DNA of 64,000 nucleotides from Calothrix sp. C42_A2020_038 (lineage in GTDB: Bacteria; Cyanobacteriota; Cyanobacteriia; Cyanobacteriales; Nostocaceae), in contig JACYLQ010000006.1 in NCBI GenBank assembly GCA_015272395.1, positions 90,197-154,196 on the forward strand, written 5' to 3'. Positions 16,855 through 26,642 of the stretch are shown one piece after another (the stretch's first letter is position 1; every line of letters begins with the position of its first letter). Below the pieces are notes generated by a model. The model saw only the letters and a list, made by a program, of their open reading frames with translations, was not told where the DNA came from and ran no database searches. The position numbers were made by a program, and so were the translations under genes.

Positions 16855-19170
16855 ATGTTAGGTTACGAAAATAGTTCGGTTATCAGTCGTCATGTACTGA
16901 CTGCTACAGCAGATATTACAATATCTCAAGCGTTGGCGCTGATGGTTCATAATCGCAGCAGCCATTTATTTGTAATAGATCAAAAAGAAGCGTTGATAGG
17001 AGTATTTAACGAGCGTGATTTGGTAAGACTAATCGCCAATCAAGTTGAACTAAATAACACCACACTCGGTTCTGTGATGACTAAAGACTTGATTACTATC
17101 ACAGAAACGGAAGTACAAGATATGTTTGCGACGCTCAACAAATTTCGTCAGCATAACATTCGTTATCTTCCTGTAGTCAATAATCAAAATAATTTGATTG
17201 GAATTATTACTCCTCAAAGTCTTCGAGAAATGATTCAACCACTAGACTTACTTCGATACAAACGGGTTTCAGAAGTAATGTCATCACATGTAGTTTACGC
17301 TCCTACCAGTACTTCCATATTGGAGTTGACGCAAACTATGTCTAGGGAAAAAGTTAGCTGTGTTGTCATTGTTGAAAATCAACCTTTAGGAACGGTAAGT
17401 GATACACATTTAACTACATTAATAGATCAAGTTGCTTTGATTCCAACTGGGATTATCACTGAATTCGATATAGTTCAATTTTGTAATCTGAGATTAGATT
17501 TAGAGAATACAACTGCTTCGACATTAATGAGTACTCCTTTACTAATTAAAACTTCTGATTCGATGTGGACTGCTCATCAAGTTATGCAAAAACATCAGAT
17601 AAGAGGATTGATTGTTACAGATGAGAATAATTTTCTTGCTGGAATAATAACTCAAAAAGAAATAGTAGAAGGCATTAATGATGTCGAAATTATACAAACA
17701 TTGGAAATGTTGCAGGATACTGTTGACAAGCAAGCGTCAGAATTAAAAGTATTAAACCAGCAATTGCAAGAGGAAGTAAATCATCGCCGACTTTTTGAAA
17801 AGAAGTTACAGAGTTCTGAAGCGCAATTGCGAGCAATATTTGAGGCGATGACTGATATTTTATTAGTAATTAGTACAGACGGAAATCAAATTGAAACAGT
17901 TCAGATACTACCTGCTTACTCTGGCTATGAAGAACAGCTAAAAATGTATCTTGCGAGTAAAACAGTTGAGGGATTTTATCAGCAACCAACGGCACCTTTA
18001 TGGTTGGAGAAGGTTGAAGAAGCACTACAAACACAACAAATTATCAATTTTGATTATACCTTACAATCTGAAAATAATGACTGGCATTATAGCGCGAATA
18101 TTTCGCCAATTACTGAAAATAAAGTATTGTGGGTCGCGCGCGATATTAGTAAACGTAAATGCATGGAAGTTGCCCTGCAAATTAGTGAAAAAAAAGAACG
18201 TCAGAAAGCACAACAACTCGAAGTTGCTTTAACAGAACTCAAACATGCTGAAGCACAATTAATTCTAAACGAAAAGATGGCTTCATTAGGTCGCTTGGTT
18301 GGTGGTATTGCTCACGAAATTAATAATCCGAATAATTTTATCTACGGTAATATTCAACATGCAAACGAGTATGCCCAAGAACTGATTAGTTTAGTGCAGC
18401 TATATCAACGCTATTATCCTCAACCAGTTCCAGAAATTGTTCAAAAACAAGCAGCTATTGATTTAGAATATATTAGCCAAGATTTTCCAAAGCTGTTAAC
18501 ATCTATCCAACAAGGCGCCGAACGAATCAGTAATATTGTCAGATTATTACAGAGTTTTTCTCGCTTAGAAAGACCTCAGTACAAAAAAATTGACATACAT
18601 CAATGTCTTGACCAGACAATACAACTTTTAGAGCATCGTCTTCAAGCACAATCCTATCGTCCAGCAATTCAAATTCTCAAAGAATATAATGCACAAATAG
18701 GTATTGAATGTTACCCTGGTCAAATCAACCAGGTATTTATGAGCATAATCGCAAATGCAATTGATGCAATTGAAGAAGCGATAGAAAAAGGTATACGGGA
18801 ATTAGGTAATAAAAACTACTCTATGGCGCCTGTTAGTAGTAGTTACGGAAATGTGCCTAGTAGCAACCAGTGTCCATACCCATACATTCGGATTAGTACA
18901 CAGATTATTGATTCTTATATTGTAATTAAAATTGCAAACAATGGAGCTGTAATTACAGCCGAAATTCTACCTAAAATTTTTGACCCATTTTTTACAACCA
19001 AAGCGCCAGGTAAAGGAACAGGTTTGGGTTTATCAATTAGTTACAAAATTATTGTTGAAGCGCATGGTGGTCAGCTTAGGTGTCATTCCAACCCTAGTCA
19101 AGATACTGAATTTGTTATTAGTTTACCTTTAGTTCAACCTCTTCCACTATTAGTAGATGGCGCCTCCTGA
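16855..19170 (+). CDS. Sensor histidine kinase with four CBS domains and a PAS domain
   Basis: The 771-residue protein begins with two CBS pairs (about 8-125 and 135-265), which usually bind adenine nucleotides or similar ligands. A coiled-coil (about 275-315) and a PAS-like domain (about 320-430) follow. The kinase part has the H-box [18 protein letters not shown] with His487 as the phospho-acceptor, an N-box [11 protein letters not shown], a G1-like stretch and an intact G2 box [11 protein letters not shown] near residue 720. No membrane segment is seen, so it is a soluble energy or redox sensor that presumably hands phosphate to a response regulator elsewhere. The kinase core resembles that of the second kinase at 43445. 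Confidence 0.9.
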   Translation: MLGYENSSVISRHVLTATADITISQALALMVHNRSSHLFVIDQKEALIGVFNERDLVRLIANQVELNNTTLGSVMTKDLITITETEVQDMFATLNKFRQHNIRYLPVVNNQNNLIGIITPQSLREMIQPLDLLRYKRVSEVMSSHVVYAPTSTSILELTQTMSREKVSCVVIVENQPLGTVSDTHLTTLIDQVALIPTGIITEFDIVQFCNLRLDLENTTASTLMSTPLLIKTSDSMWTAHQVMQKHQIRGLIVTDENNFLAGIITQKEIVEGINDVEIIQTLEMLQDTVDKQASELKVLNQQLQEEVNHRRLFEKKLQSSEAQLRAIFEAMTDILLVISTDGNQIETVQILPAYSGYEEQLKMYLASKTVEGFYQQPTAPLWLEKVEEALQTQQIINFDYTLQSENNDWHYSANISPITENKVLWVARDISKRKCMEVALQISEKKERQKAQQLEVALTELKHAEAQLILNEKMASLGRLVGGIAHEINNPNNFIYGNIQHANEYAQELISLVQLYQRYYPQPVPEIVQKQAAIDLEYISQDFPKLLTSIQQGAERISNIVRLLQSFSRLERPQYKKIDIHQCLDQTIQLLEHRLQAQSYRPAIQILKEYNAQIGIECYPGQINQVFMSIIANAIDAIEEAIEKGIRELGNKNYSMAPVSSSYGNVPSSNQCPYPYIRISTQIIDSYIVIKIANNGAVITAEILPKIFDPFFTTKAPGKGTGLGLSISYKIIVEAHGGQLRCHSNPSQDTEFVISLPLVQPLPLLVDGAS

Positions 19171-19308
19171 AGGGTTTACAAGTTCTGCTTACAGCAGTTT
19201 TTAGGTTGCGCTCTTGTACATAGTTTAAGACCCCGTCCTTAATGTGGAGTGGGCAGAGAGTGCCCGTTCGACTGTATTTAAGCAACTTGAAATTTGTTGT
19301 AATACCCA

Positions 19309-20994
19309 CTAAGTACTTCTGAATGAGGAATGGCGCCAAAGCATATATAATTTAGTTGCAGGCATAGTCAAATACAAAACATCACCTGGACATAAGTTTG
19401 TGTTGAGTAAATCCCAACCATGAAGAGTTTGGTTATTAGTTTCCAGGTACAACGGTACACAGTCGGCAAGCATAGCAGCATCTTGAACTTTTAGGCAGCA
19501 AAAAGGATGGGTGATAGATATCGAAGTTGCTAAAGCAACCCAAAGACAAGAAGCTGTAATGCCGTTGCCAAGAATACGTCCACCCAAAGCTGCTGCTGCA
19601 AATGCAGGCGCCGCGAGTTCTGCGGGGCTAAGTACAGCATCAAAGTCAAATACCTGCTGTGCCATCCGGGCGAAGTCAGGGTCAGCATAGCGAACGATAA
19701 TTGGCACTTTTGATTTGAGACTTTTTGCATTCAGGGCTATTTCTAGGTTAGTTGCATCGTTACCGCTAACAGCTAAAAGTGCTGCACAGTTTTCAAGATT
19801 TGCACTTTGTAGCATCGTTGGAAAGGTTGCATCTCCATTAATTACAGGTATTCCCCATCGACGCGCATTATTAATAAAGCGGTTATTCGCATCAGGTTCA
19901 ATCACAACTACTTCATGACCGCTTTCATGGAGAGTTTGTACAATCTTTATACCAGTTCCGCTCAAACCGCAAACTATATAGTGGTGACGTGGAGGTACAC
20001 GTGCAGCATCTAGAAATTGCCGAAACCTAGTTCCCAATACAAAATCGTTGAGCAGCGCGTACAATAAGCCAATTACACCGGCGCCTACAAGCATCATGAT
20101 TACAGTAAATATTTTGATACTACTAGAGGCGTGTTCAACGACTTTATCATTACCACCTGCACCCGTAATCATACCAACAGCAAAGTATAGTGCATCAACA
20201 ACAGATACATTAGTATTAGTATATGTATAAATGCATGTAGCAAGGAAAATAATCGCGATCAGTGCAATTGACATAGCCATTAGCGGGCTAGCATGTTCTT
20301 GAAAGCGCTGGATGTTAGTGATGATTTTCAGAGATTTGGCAATTAGTGACCTGCGTGTGGAACTGATTTTAGGTTTAGTACCAACAATAATTCTGTCTCC
20401 TTCTCGCAAACGTCGTCTTTCTAAAACTGCTGATACTAAGTCTGTTTCACCATCTACAGGCAAATAATAAATCAGCATTCGCGAGCGATTTTCCCACAAA
20501 TCATCTAACTGGCGCCCATACCAGGGATGTTTGTTATCTATATATTCTTCATGAATAGGCCAAGTTTGTTCAAACAGCTTGATATGTCCAACCGTTTTGC
20601 TTCCTAATGCTGTAAAAGCAAACACTGGTGCTGCTAGTCCTGCTACACTCATACTCATATGATTTGGCAGGGTGTTGTCGAGACGCTCCCCTAAACTAGT
20701 GTTAAAAAATCGATTAATGATCCGAATATCAGGATTTAAAACGCGCGCTTGCATCGTCACCGACAAGTTAATAGCATCATCGGGACCAGCTATTACCAAA
20801 GTATGGGCATTTTCAATTCCCGCTGCTTTTAACGTCGCAGCAGTATCTAAATTACCAATAATTACATCATGTCCCGTTTCACCAGTAATAGGGCGTTGAT
20901 TAATACCTACTACCAATGCCCCTTGCTGACGCAGCAAACGAAACACTTTATACCCAGTACGTCCTAGACCACAAACAATAATACGAGGTTTCAT
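19309..20994 (-). CDS. RCK-channel-RCK protein (TrkA-N / two-TM potassium channel-like) with unusual pore
   Basis: The 561 residues form a TrkA-N (RCK) domain with the NAD site CGLGRTGYKV near the N-terminus, a two-helix membrane region (about 237-257 and 295-320) and a second RCK domain with CGLSGTGIKIV at about 342. The pore position holds GMITGAGGND (about 274-283) where a K+ channel has T(V/I)GYG, so classical K+ selectivity is not supported. The order RCK-pore-RCK with two NAD-binding sites is seen in some cyanobacterial potassium-channel-like proteins. It probably acts in the cytoplasmic membrane as a regulated ion channel, but the ion is unknown. The two flanking plus-strand genes are unrelated. 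Confidence 0.8.
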   Translation of the reverse strand: MKPRIIVCGLGRTGYKVFRLLRQQGALVVGINQRPITGETGHDVIIGNLDTAATLKAAGIENAHTLVIAGPDDAINLSVTMQARVLNPDIRIINRFFNTSLGERLDNTLPNHMSMSVAGLAAPVFAFTALGSKTVGHIKLFEQTWPIHEEYIDNKHPWYGRQLDDLWENRSRMLIYYLPVDGETDLVSAVLERRRLREGDRIIVGTKPKISSTRRSLIAKSLKIITNIQRFQEHASPLMAMSIALIAIIFLATCIYTYTNTNVSVVDALYFAVGMITGAGGNDKVVEHASSSIKIFTVIMMLVGAGVIGLLYALLNDFVLGTRFRQFLDAARVPPRHHYIVCGLSGTGIKIVQTLHESGHEVVVIEPDANNRFINNARRWGIPVINGDATFPTMLQSANLENCAALLAVSGNDATNLEIALNAKSLKSKVPIIVRYADPDFARMAQQVFDFDAVLSPAELAAPAFAAAALGGRILGNGITASCLWVALATSISITHPFCCLKVQDAAMLADCVPLYLETNNQTLHGWDLLNTNLCPGDVLYLTMPATKLYMLWRHSSFRST

Positions 20995-21204
20995 GAATCA
21001 GCAGCATAATAAAGAGAAATTGGCTGCATTCTCAAAGATTTATTAATATTTTTACTTGCTTGGCAATAAGCTGACTGTAACTGCAAATACTTAATATGAA
21101 TAGAAAAGTGAAATTTATTTACTTTACTTCTACAGGTGATTATGCCCGTTTTAGAATAATACCTAATTCTTGCGGAATCAAATTCTCGTAAGTTGTATAT
21201 AGCC

Positions 21205-21723
21205 ATGTACATCATATCAACACATAACAATATGCCAAATGTATTTATACATAATAATTCTAAGTATATTGTTACTAACACTAAAACCCATATAGAAACA
21301 CTTATACTTTCGCAAGCGAATACACCAACAACCCCAGCACCGGAAATACCATCACAACCTTCTAATTTTGATTTAGTTTATCTTTTCTCTCTAATTATTC
21401 CTATCTTGATTATTGCCATATTCACTTTAATTTTTGGCATCATTGGCTATGCAATTATAAAAGGTATATCTATCACGCATTACAATAGTAGACAGCCAAT
21501 TATTCATCGAGAGGCAAAAGTAGTAAGTAAACGTCAAGAAGTTTCAGGAGGAGGAAGAAATACCAGTACATCAACTAGTTACTACATTACTTTTGAATTT
21601 GTTGATGGTAGTCGCAAAGAATTCAATTTGAGTAGTCGTGAATATGGGTTAATTGCAGAAGGTGATAAAGGAACCCTTTATTCTCAGGGTACATGGTACA
21701 AAGAATTTAAACGTCAAGTGTAA
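21205..21723 (+). CDS. DUF2500 domain membrane protein
   Basis: The 172-residue protein has one strong membrane helix (FSLIIPILIIAIFTLIFGII) and then a soluble C-terminal domain whose pattern, AKVVSKRQEVSGGGRNTSTS, YYITFEFVDGSRKEF and YGLIAEGDKGTLYSQGTWY, is that of DUF2500. The family is conserved but has no known function. The N-terminus is uncertain: ATG at 21205 is chosen here, a TTG at 21193 and an ATG at 21232 are also in frame. No clear ribosome site is seen. The gene stands alone. Confidence 0.65.
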   Translation: MYIISTHNNMPNVFIHNNSKYIVTNTKTHIETLILSQANTPTTPAPEIPSQPSNFDLVYLFSLIIPILIIAIFTLIFGIIGYAIIKGISITHYNSRQPIIHREAKVVSKRQEVSGGGRNTSTSTSYYITFEFVDGSRKEFNLSSREYGLIAEGDKGTLYSQGTWYKEFKRQV

Positions 21724-21740
21724 ATGTAAATATTTATATC

Positions 21741-21820
21741 AGTGGTTCGTGCTTTGCAAGCAAGGATACCTGCTCCACAAGACATTATTTATACCACCAA
21801 AACTTTTGACATGAACCGCT
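21741..21820. repeat. MITE-like element, copy 2
   Basis: It begins AGTGGTTCGTGC and ends TGACATGAACCGCT, matching the inverted ends of the element family. The inner CCTGCTCCACAAGACATTAT is the reverse complement of the ATAATATCTTGTGG core of copy 1, so this copy is inverted relative to 9083. Confidence 0.6.
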
Positions 21821-21894
21821 AGTTGAGATGTGATTTTAGGTTGGGTGTAATGGTTTAAGATTTCTATAGTATTTAAACTTTGAGGAACTAATTC

Positions 21895-22353
21895 ATGGCA
21901 TCCCGCCTAATTGCAATTATTTTTGGAATATTTTTGACACTTACAACTATACTTCCTACACAAACGGCTTTAGCTTCTGGTTTAGGAGTTGAGTCTGGTC
22001 ATCTTGCTTCTTGCCCTGCTTCGCCAAACTGTGTTGTCAGTCAAGGTGCCGATGCTAAACATGCAATAAATCCAATTTATTATCATTTAGAACGTGATCA
22101 AGCAAGAGAAGTTTTATTAAAAGTTCTTAGCGTTGTTCCCCGTACTACTGTGGTAGAACAGACTGATGAGTATATTCATGCTCTCTCTAAAAGCCGTATT
22201 TTTGGTTTTGTTGATGATGTGGAATTCTATCTTCCTAAAGATGAGGATGTTATTCATATGCGGTCAGCATCTCGTGTCGGAGAGTCAGACCTTGGTGTTA
22301 ACCGCAGGCGCCTAGAGCAAATTCGTTTAGCTTTGCGTGATTTAAATGTTTGA
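21895..22353 (+). CDS. DUF1499 domain protein with signal peptide
   Basis: The 152-residue protein has a Sec signal peptide (hydrophobic core IAIIFGIFLTLTTILP, likely cleavage after ALA at about 27). The mature part matches DUF1499: LASCPASPNCVVSQG, then PRTTVVEQTDEYIHAL and DDVEFYLPKDEDVIHMRSAS, ending GVNRRRLEQIR. DUF1499 proteins are small, often periplasmic or thylakoid-lumenal, and of unknown function. The ATG is preceded by GAGGA. A hairpin at 22370-22405 follows. Confidence 0.85.
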   Translation: MASRLIAIIFGIFLTLTTILPTQTALASGLGVESGHLASCPASPNCVVSQGADAKHAINPIYYHLERDQAREVLLKVLSVVPRTTVVEQTDEYIHALSKSRIFGFVDDVEFYLPKDEDVIHMRSASRVGESDLGVNRRRLEQIRLALRDLNV

Positions 22354-22369
22354 ACAAAAATGTTGAGCG

Positions 22370-22405
22370 CAGTCCCTACCTAAACTTCGTTATAGGTAGG
22401 GACTG
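22370..22405. terminator. Strong stem-loop between convergent genes
   Basis: CAGTCCCTACCTA (22370-22382) pairs perfectly with TAGGTAGGGACTG (22393-22405) around a 10-base loop. It lies 17 bases after the DUF1499 stop and before the 3' end of the minus-strand fusion gene, so it may stop transcription from both sides. Confidence 0.6.
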
Positions 22406-22490
22406 TGTTCAAATATCCAAAACCTTTTAGAGACATTACATGTAACCTCTCTACGAGATTTTGATTACGGTTACGCTACCGGACATAATA

Positions 22491-25007
22491 TTAAATAATT
22501 ATTTGCCACAAAGTTACTGTTAAAATTACGGTTGCAAGGTGTTGCCAAACTAATGCTCGTATAGGCTGGCGCCCAATTTTTTGTGTCAAGATTACAGCTA
22601 AAAATGCTCCTAATATCAATGTAAAACCTTGTAAAAATGATATTACCGCTGGATGTGCAACTACAACGGGTAAAAATTCACCTTCCAACCCAAAAGTTGC
22701 AAATGTTACAGGTAATATGCGTCCAGCTTCTCCTAAACCTAAACGCAGATAATGTGCTAAGTTACCTGCCAAAATTAATGGTAAGTAGCCATAGGCAAGT
22801 TCGATAAATCTACGATTTTTAATTATCCGCTGAAGTTTAATTATGCCGTATGCTGCAAAGGGGATTAATACTGGCACAATTAAAGCTAACAGTGAAAATC
22901 CTAGATGTTGCCAAAAGTTGTTTAAATCAATCAAATTTAATCCAAGTTTTGCTTGTATTTCGGGTAAATGGTGTAAATATACTCCTCCCAACATTAAAAA
23001 TAACAAAGCGACTTCATATGTGTGTGGGACGTGAGAAGTCCATAGTTCGATACCGGGAGGACGCAAGTTAAATTCAACTGAGCGGTGCGGACAAGCTTTT
23101 AAACAAGTCATGCATAAAACGCAGTCGCGGTTATCTTCAAGTTGGGCAGGATGGGAATATAAAGGACAACCATTCGTTTCCATTCCCTCTCCTTTTTGTG
23201 GACCACCTTTGTAGCACTGGTAGGTAGTACAACTTGCTGAACAAATACCTTGTTGCGCGCGTAGTTCGGTCATTGACAGTTTTGCAAATAACCCGTTCAT
23301 TCCTCCTATCGGGCAAAGATACCGACACCAAAATCTTCTTTCAAAGATAGCGGAAAAAATCATGGCGCCAGCGGTTATGAGTAATAGTAAACACCCAGAT
23401 AAATACGCGGTGTTTTCCAAATTCCATAGTTCTTCCCACAGGAAGATGAGAGTAAATAAAGTATATAGAAACCAACCACCCCATTTTTCAGCTTTTTCAC
23501 GAGGCCATTTTTTGAGTTTTCTTGGAAACCATTTTTGTGAGAGTTTCTGGGTGATTTCACCGTAAATCATAAATGGGCAAAATGCACACCAAATACGGCC
23601 AACAAAGGGGAAGAGCAACAAAAATCCCATCCACCACCACGACCAGAATAAGTTTAATACAAAGTTTTGATCGCGCGTTTGCGGACCGAGGAAAAGTACA
23701 GCAACAATAAAAGCAAACACGACAGTTGTAAAACCATAATTAATGCGGTCGGGATACCAGTCACTACGAAGGAATTTTCGTAATTGGGGGTATATATTTA
23801 ATAAATTGACACGAAAGCGTTTTTTCTTTGTATCTGCTGGCCAAAAAATTTCTTCTGTAAGTTCTGTTTGTTCTTCTGCTTGAACTATTGCCCGTTCGAC
23901 TAAATTCTGCAACTCTTTTAAATTGCTGGGAAAGTCATAAGACTGTAACCGACGTAGTGCTTCGGGTGAAACTCGCGATTTCGAGATTCCCCGCGCGCGC
24001 GTGTACAAACTAATATAATAATCTACCTGCGCTTTGATATCAGCTTTGCGTACCCGTAATGGTGGTACTTTGATGATTGAACCTACCGTGCGCTCGATTT
24101 GGGGTAGTGTTTTTTCTGAAACAATCAAAATGCGGGCATTACTGTTTCTAGACTCAACTTCTACATCTTCAGAGCGATTGACAGGTTTATAAATCCCGGT
24201 TTTTATGAAATCAATTATACTTGGTAAAAGTTCTTTAGGTAATTCTTGGATATTATTTAGAACTAAGGTACCATTACCCAAGTATTCTAAAAGTCCCGGT
24301 TTACCACCATACCTACCAAACAAATCGGCGCCGCTAGTTTGGAGAATACCACAGTTAACTTTAATAATCGGTTGATGACGGTAAGAAGAGCCATAATGAA
24401 TTAAAGCTGCAATGTTATCTTTTTCTAAACCTGGTTCACCAAAGATTAAGATAGATTTACGGTTATTTGAGGCTTCACGAATTTGTTCACGTAGTTTTAC
24501 TGCATAACGACTGGCGCCAACTATACCGCGTTTAGCTTTAGTCACTAAGTATGGACGTAGTTCTAAAGAGCGTTCCTGTTCATAAGACAAAGCAGAAGTT
24601 AACTGCGCTAGTTCGTCAGCAAGTAACCTATTTCCAGCTTGGGCAATTTCTGGGTATTGGTTAATGATGTCGCGAAATTTGTCTGCTGGAACAACCCACA
24701 AATGGCATTCGTTGAGAGTAGTAACTGTATATTGGTTATTTTGTTGGAGTAAAAATTCTTTCAGGTTAATTACAGTGCCTGGAAGCAAACCGCAACAAGA
24801 TACTGCATTATTAGAAGCGTTACTTGTTTCGATACGACCACTTATAAGAATATACAGCGCATCCGGCGCCGTTCCTTCTTTGACAAGTTGAGTTTGTTCT
24901 TTGACAACTTTCTCTTCAACAACTGCGGCGATAGCATCCAATACCGAAGACGATAAAATACCTAAAGCCGTGCGTTCCTGTAACCATATCGCTGTATCAG
25001 GAATCAT
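22491..25007 (-). CDS. Fusion of cyclic-nucleotide-binding, degenerate sigma-54-type AAA and membrane polyferredoxin domains
   Basis: The 838-residue protein has a CRP-type cNMP-binding domain (about 1-135), then a region like the AAA domain of sigma-54 activators (about 165-395), and finally a NapH/NosR/CcoG-like membrane part (from about 425) with CAFCPF and CRYLCPIGG loops and a cysteine-rich motif CVLCMTCLKACP (about 627-640) expected to bind 4Fe-4S. The AAA part is degenerate: Walker A reads GEPGLEKDN, Walker B TLVLNNIQ, and the sigma-54-contacting GAFTGA loop is gone. Cyanobacteria lack sigma-54, so it is not an enhancer-binding activator. I infer a membrane redox or sensing protein controlled by a nucleotide ligand. 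Similar fusions are known only as hypothetical regulators. Confidence 0.85.
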   Translation of the reverse strand: MIPDTAIWLQERTALGILSSSVLDAIAAVVEEKVVKEQTQLVKEGTAPDALYILISGRIETSNASNNAVSCCGLLPGTVINLKEFLLQQNNQYTVTTLNECHLWVVPADKFRDIINQYPEIAQAGNRLLADELAQLTSALSYEQERSLELRPYLVTKAKRGIVGASRYAVKLREQIREASNNRKSILIFGEPGLEKDNIAALIHYGSSYRHQPIIKVNCGILQTSGADLFGRYGGKPGLLEYLGNGTLVLNNIQELPKELLPSIIDFIKTGIYKPVNRSEDVEVESRNSNARILIVSEKTLPQIERTVGSIIKVPPLRVRKADIKAQVDYYISLYTRARGISKSRVSPEALRRLQSYDFPSNLKELQNLVERAIVQAEEQTELTEEIFWPADTKKKRFRVNLLNIYPQLRKFLRSDWYPDRINYGFTTVVFAFIVAVLFLGPQTRDQNFVLNLFWSWWWMGFLLLFPFVGRIWCAFCPFMIYGEITQKLSQKWFPRKLKKWPREKAEKWGGWFLYTLFTLIFLWEELWNLENTAYLSGCLLLLITAGAMIFSAIFERRFWCRYLCPIGGMNGLFAKLSMTELRAQQGICSASCTTYQCYKGGPQKGEGMETNGCPLYSHPAQLEDNRDCVLCMTCLKACPHRSVEFNLRPPGIELWTSHVPHTYEVALLFLMLGGVYLHHLPEIQAKLGLNLIDLNNFWQHLGFSLLALIVPVLIPFAAYGIIKLQRIIKNRRFIELAYGYLPLILAGNLAHYLRLGLGEAGRILPVTFATFGLEGEFLPVVVAHPAVISFLQGFTLILGAFLAVILTQKIGRQPIRALVWQHLATVILTVTLWQIII

Positions 25008-25365
25008 AATGCATTCTCCACCTGGACTGGTGTCTAAGTTAAATTATCTCCTGAATTGGAAGAGATAATTATACTCAAGAAGTGTTTTATTTATTTCTAT
25101 CGACAAAAAGACAAAATAAATGAAAATTGTTTTTTGAATAACAGCGTCAAAATAATTACCATATGAACGTATCTGATGTACCCAACCTATGGGTGCCTTT
25201 AATGCTATTAAGTTTGATAATCTTGGCTGCCGTATTTTTTAGCCGTAGCTAAGATGAATTAGTTAGTGCAAGCACATTTTCACTTAGTTGGGCTAACTAA
25301 CTTACAAATTTCTCCGCGCTTAAGGGTACAATATATGCCGATTGTCTTGCAAATTTAAATGTTTC
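25008..25365. other. Gap between the fusion gene and efp
   Basis: The 358-base gap is the divergent promoter area of the fusion gene and efp. A small open frame at 25163 is listed separately. No other motif is evident. Confidence 0.5.
25163..25252 (+). CDS. Possible 29-residue membrane peptide
   Basis: ATG at 25163 opens a 29-codon frame whose middle part (WVPLMLLSLIILAAVFF) is one hydrophobic helix flanked by a polar N-terminus (MNVSDVPNL) and a short basic tail SRS. Cyanobacteria encode many such one-helix photosystem or cytochrome subunits, but I do not recognise this one as a known Psb, Psa, Pet or Ndh subunit. No good Shine-Dalgarno sequence precedes it. It could be a chance frame in AT-rich DNA. 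Confidence 0.3.
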   Translation: MNVSDVPNLWVPLMLLSLIILAAVFFSRS

Positions 25366-25923
25366 ATGATTTCCAGTAACGATTTTCGCCCTGGTGTCTC
25401 GATTGTACTAGATGGGTCTGTATGGCGGGTGGTAGAGTTTCTCCACGTTAAACCAGGTAAAGGCGCCGCTTTTGTACGAACTAAGCTCAAAAATGCTCAA
25501 ACTGGCAACACTGTAGAACGAACCTTCCGTGCTGGTGAAACAGTACCGCAGGCAACCCTTGAAAAAAGCACGATGCAGCATACCTACAAAGAAGGTGATG
25601 AGTACGTGTTTATGGATATGGAAACTTACGAAGAAGGTAGATTGACCGCCCAGCAAATCGGCGATAAAGTCAAGTATCTGAAGGAAGGTATGGAGGCCAA
25701 TGTTATCCGCTGGAATGAACAAGTACTTGATGTCGAACTTCCAAACTCTGTAGTACTTGAAGTTATTGAAACCGACCCAGGTGTTAAAGGTGATACTGCG
25801 ACAGGTGGAAGTAAACCAGCGAAGCTAGAAACAGGCGCCACGATCATGGTTCCCTTGTTTATTGCACAAGGGGAACGCATTCGGATTGATACACGTGAAG
25901 ATAAGTACCTAGGTCGGGAATAA
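25366..25923 (+). CDS. efp: Elongation factor P
   Basis: EF-P relieves ribosome stalling at polyproline runs. The 185 residues begin [20 protein letters not shown] and contain [16 protein letters not shown], with the conserved loop residue region (PGKG) that reaches into the peptidyl transferase centre, and then the OB domains ending [15 protein letters not shown]. An upstream ATG would add eight extra residues not seen in EF-P, so 25366 is the start. It is followed after 110 bases by accB on the same strand, a pair that is common in cyanobacteria. Confidence 0.96.
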   Translation: MISSNDFRPGVSIVLDGSVWRVVEFLHVKPGKGAAFVRTKLKNAQTGNTVERTFRAGETVPQATLEKSTMQHTYKEGDEYVFMDMETYEEGRLTAQQIGDKVKYLKEGMEANVIRWNEQVLDVELPNSVVLEVIETDPGVKGDTATGGSKPAKLETGATIMVPLFIAQGERIRIDTREDKYLGRE

Positions 25924-26033
25924 GGCGTAAATCCCGATTTCCCTTGCTTATAGGAAACTCTTAGCCTGAACGTGGATGCTATTAAAAAAATAGGTCTATT
26001 AATCGCATTTAATTGCATGAGGTAATAAAAGCT

Positions 26034-26573
26034 GTGCCATTGGACTTTAGTGAAATCCGCCAATTATTGACAACTATTGCACAAACAGATATTGCAGAAG
26101 TAACGCTAAAAAGCGACGACTTTGAGATAACAGTACGTAAGGCTGTTAGCACTCCTCATAAAATGTTGTCCGGGCAAGCTGGGTTGGATACCTTGGGAAG
26201 TTCGGGATTAGCCTCTAGTGCGCCGACACCACAGAGCATAATGTCACCACCTGTGGTAGGATCTGTTGCTAACCGTGCGGATAGTGCAGCAACTGCACCC
26301 CTCACAAATCCACCAAGTGCTAACGATTCTAAATTCGTTGAAGTAAACTCCCCAATGGTGGGAACATTTTACCGTGCTTCGGCACCAGGGGAAGCGCCCT
26401 TCATCGAAGTAGGCGGTCGAGTCCGTAAAGGTGATACAGTCTGTATCATCGAAGCCATGAAGCTCATGAATGAAATCGAAGCCGAAATATCCGGTACAGT
26501 GATAGAAATTCTAGTGCAAAATGGCGAACCTGTAGAATATGGTCAAGCTCTGGTGCGAATAAACCCCGATTAG
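26034..26573 (+). CDS. accB: Biotin carboxyl carrier protein of acetyl-CoA carboxylase
   Basis: The 179-residue BCCP carries biotin between the biotin carboxylase and carboxyltransferase steps of fatty-acid synthesis. The biotin-accepting lysine lies in the canonical [12 protein letters not shown] motif. The N-terminal region [21 protein letters not shown] is conserved in cyanobacterial AccB and a Pro/Ala/Ser-rich linker joins it to the C-terminal barrel. I chose GTG at 26034, 11 bases after GAGG, because the upstream ATG (26013) adds residues outside the conserved start. The gene follows efp. Confidence 0.95.
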   Translation: MPLDFSEIRQLLTTIAQTDIAEVTLKSDDFEITVRKAVSTPHKMLSGQAGLDTLGSSGLASSAPTPQSIMSPPVVGSVANRADSAATAPLTNPPSANDSKFVEVNSPMVGTFYRASAPGEAPFIEVGGRVRKGDTVCIIEAMKLMNEIEAEISGTVIEILVQNGEPVEYGQALVRINPD

Positions 26574-26642
26574 GTATTAATCTATATAACGGAGATGTAA
26601 TTTTAACGCTTTTTCAGTGTCGTCAAGAGCGAGTCAATCCTG

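Noticed and set aside
23995..24005. CGCGCGCG run as a recombination or methylation signal
   Set aside because: GCGCGC-like runs are fairly frequent across the window and this one falls at ordinary codons; without counts it is not a finding.
22491..25007. True sigma-54-dependent activator
   Set aside because: The Walker motifs and the GAFTGA loop are lost and cyanobacteria lack sigma-54.
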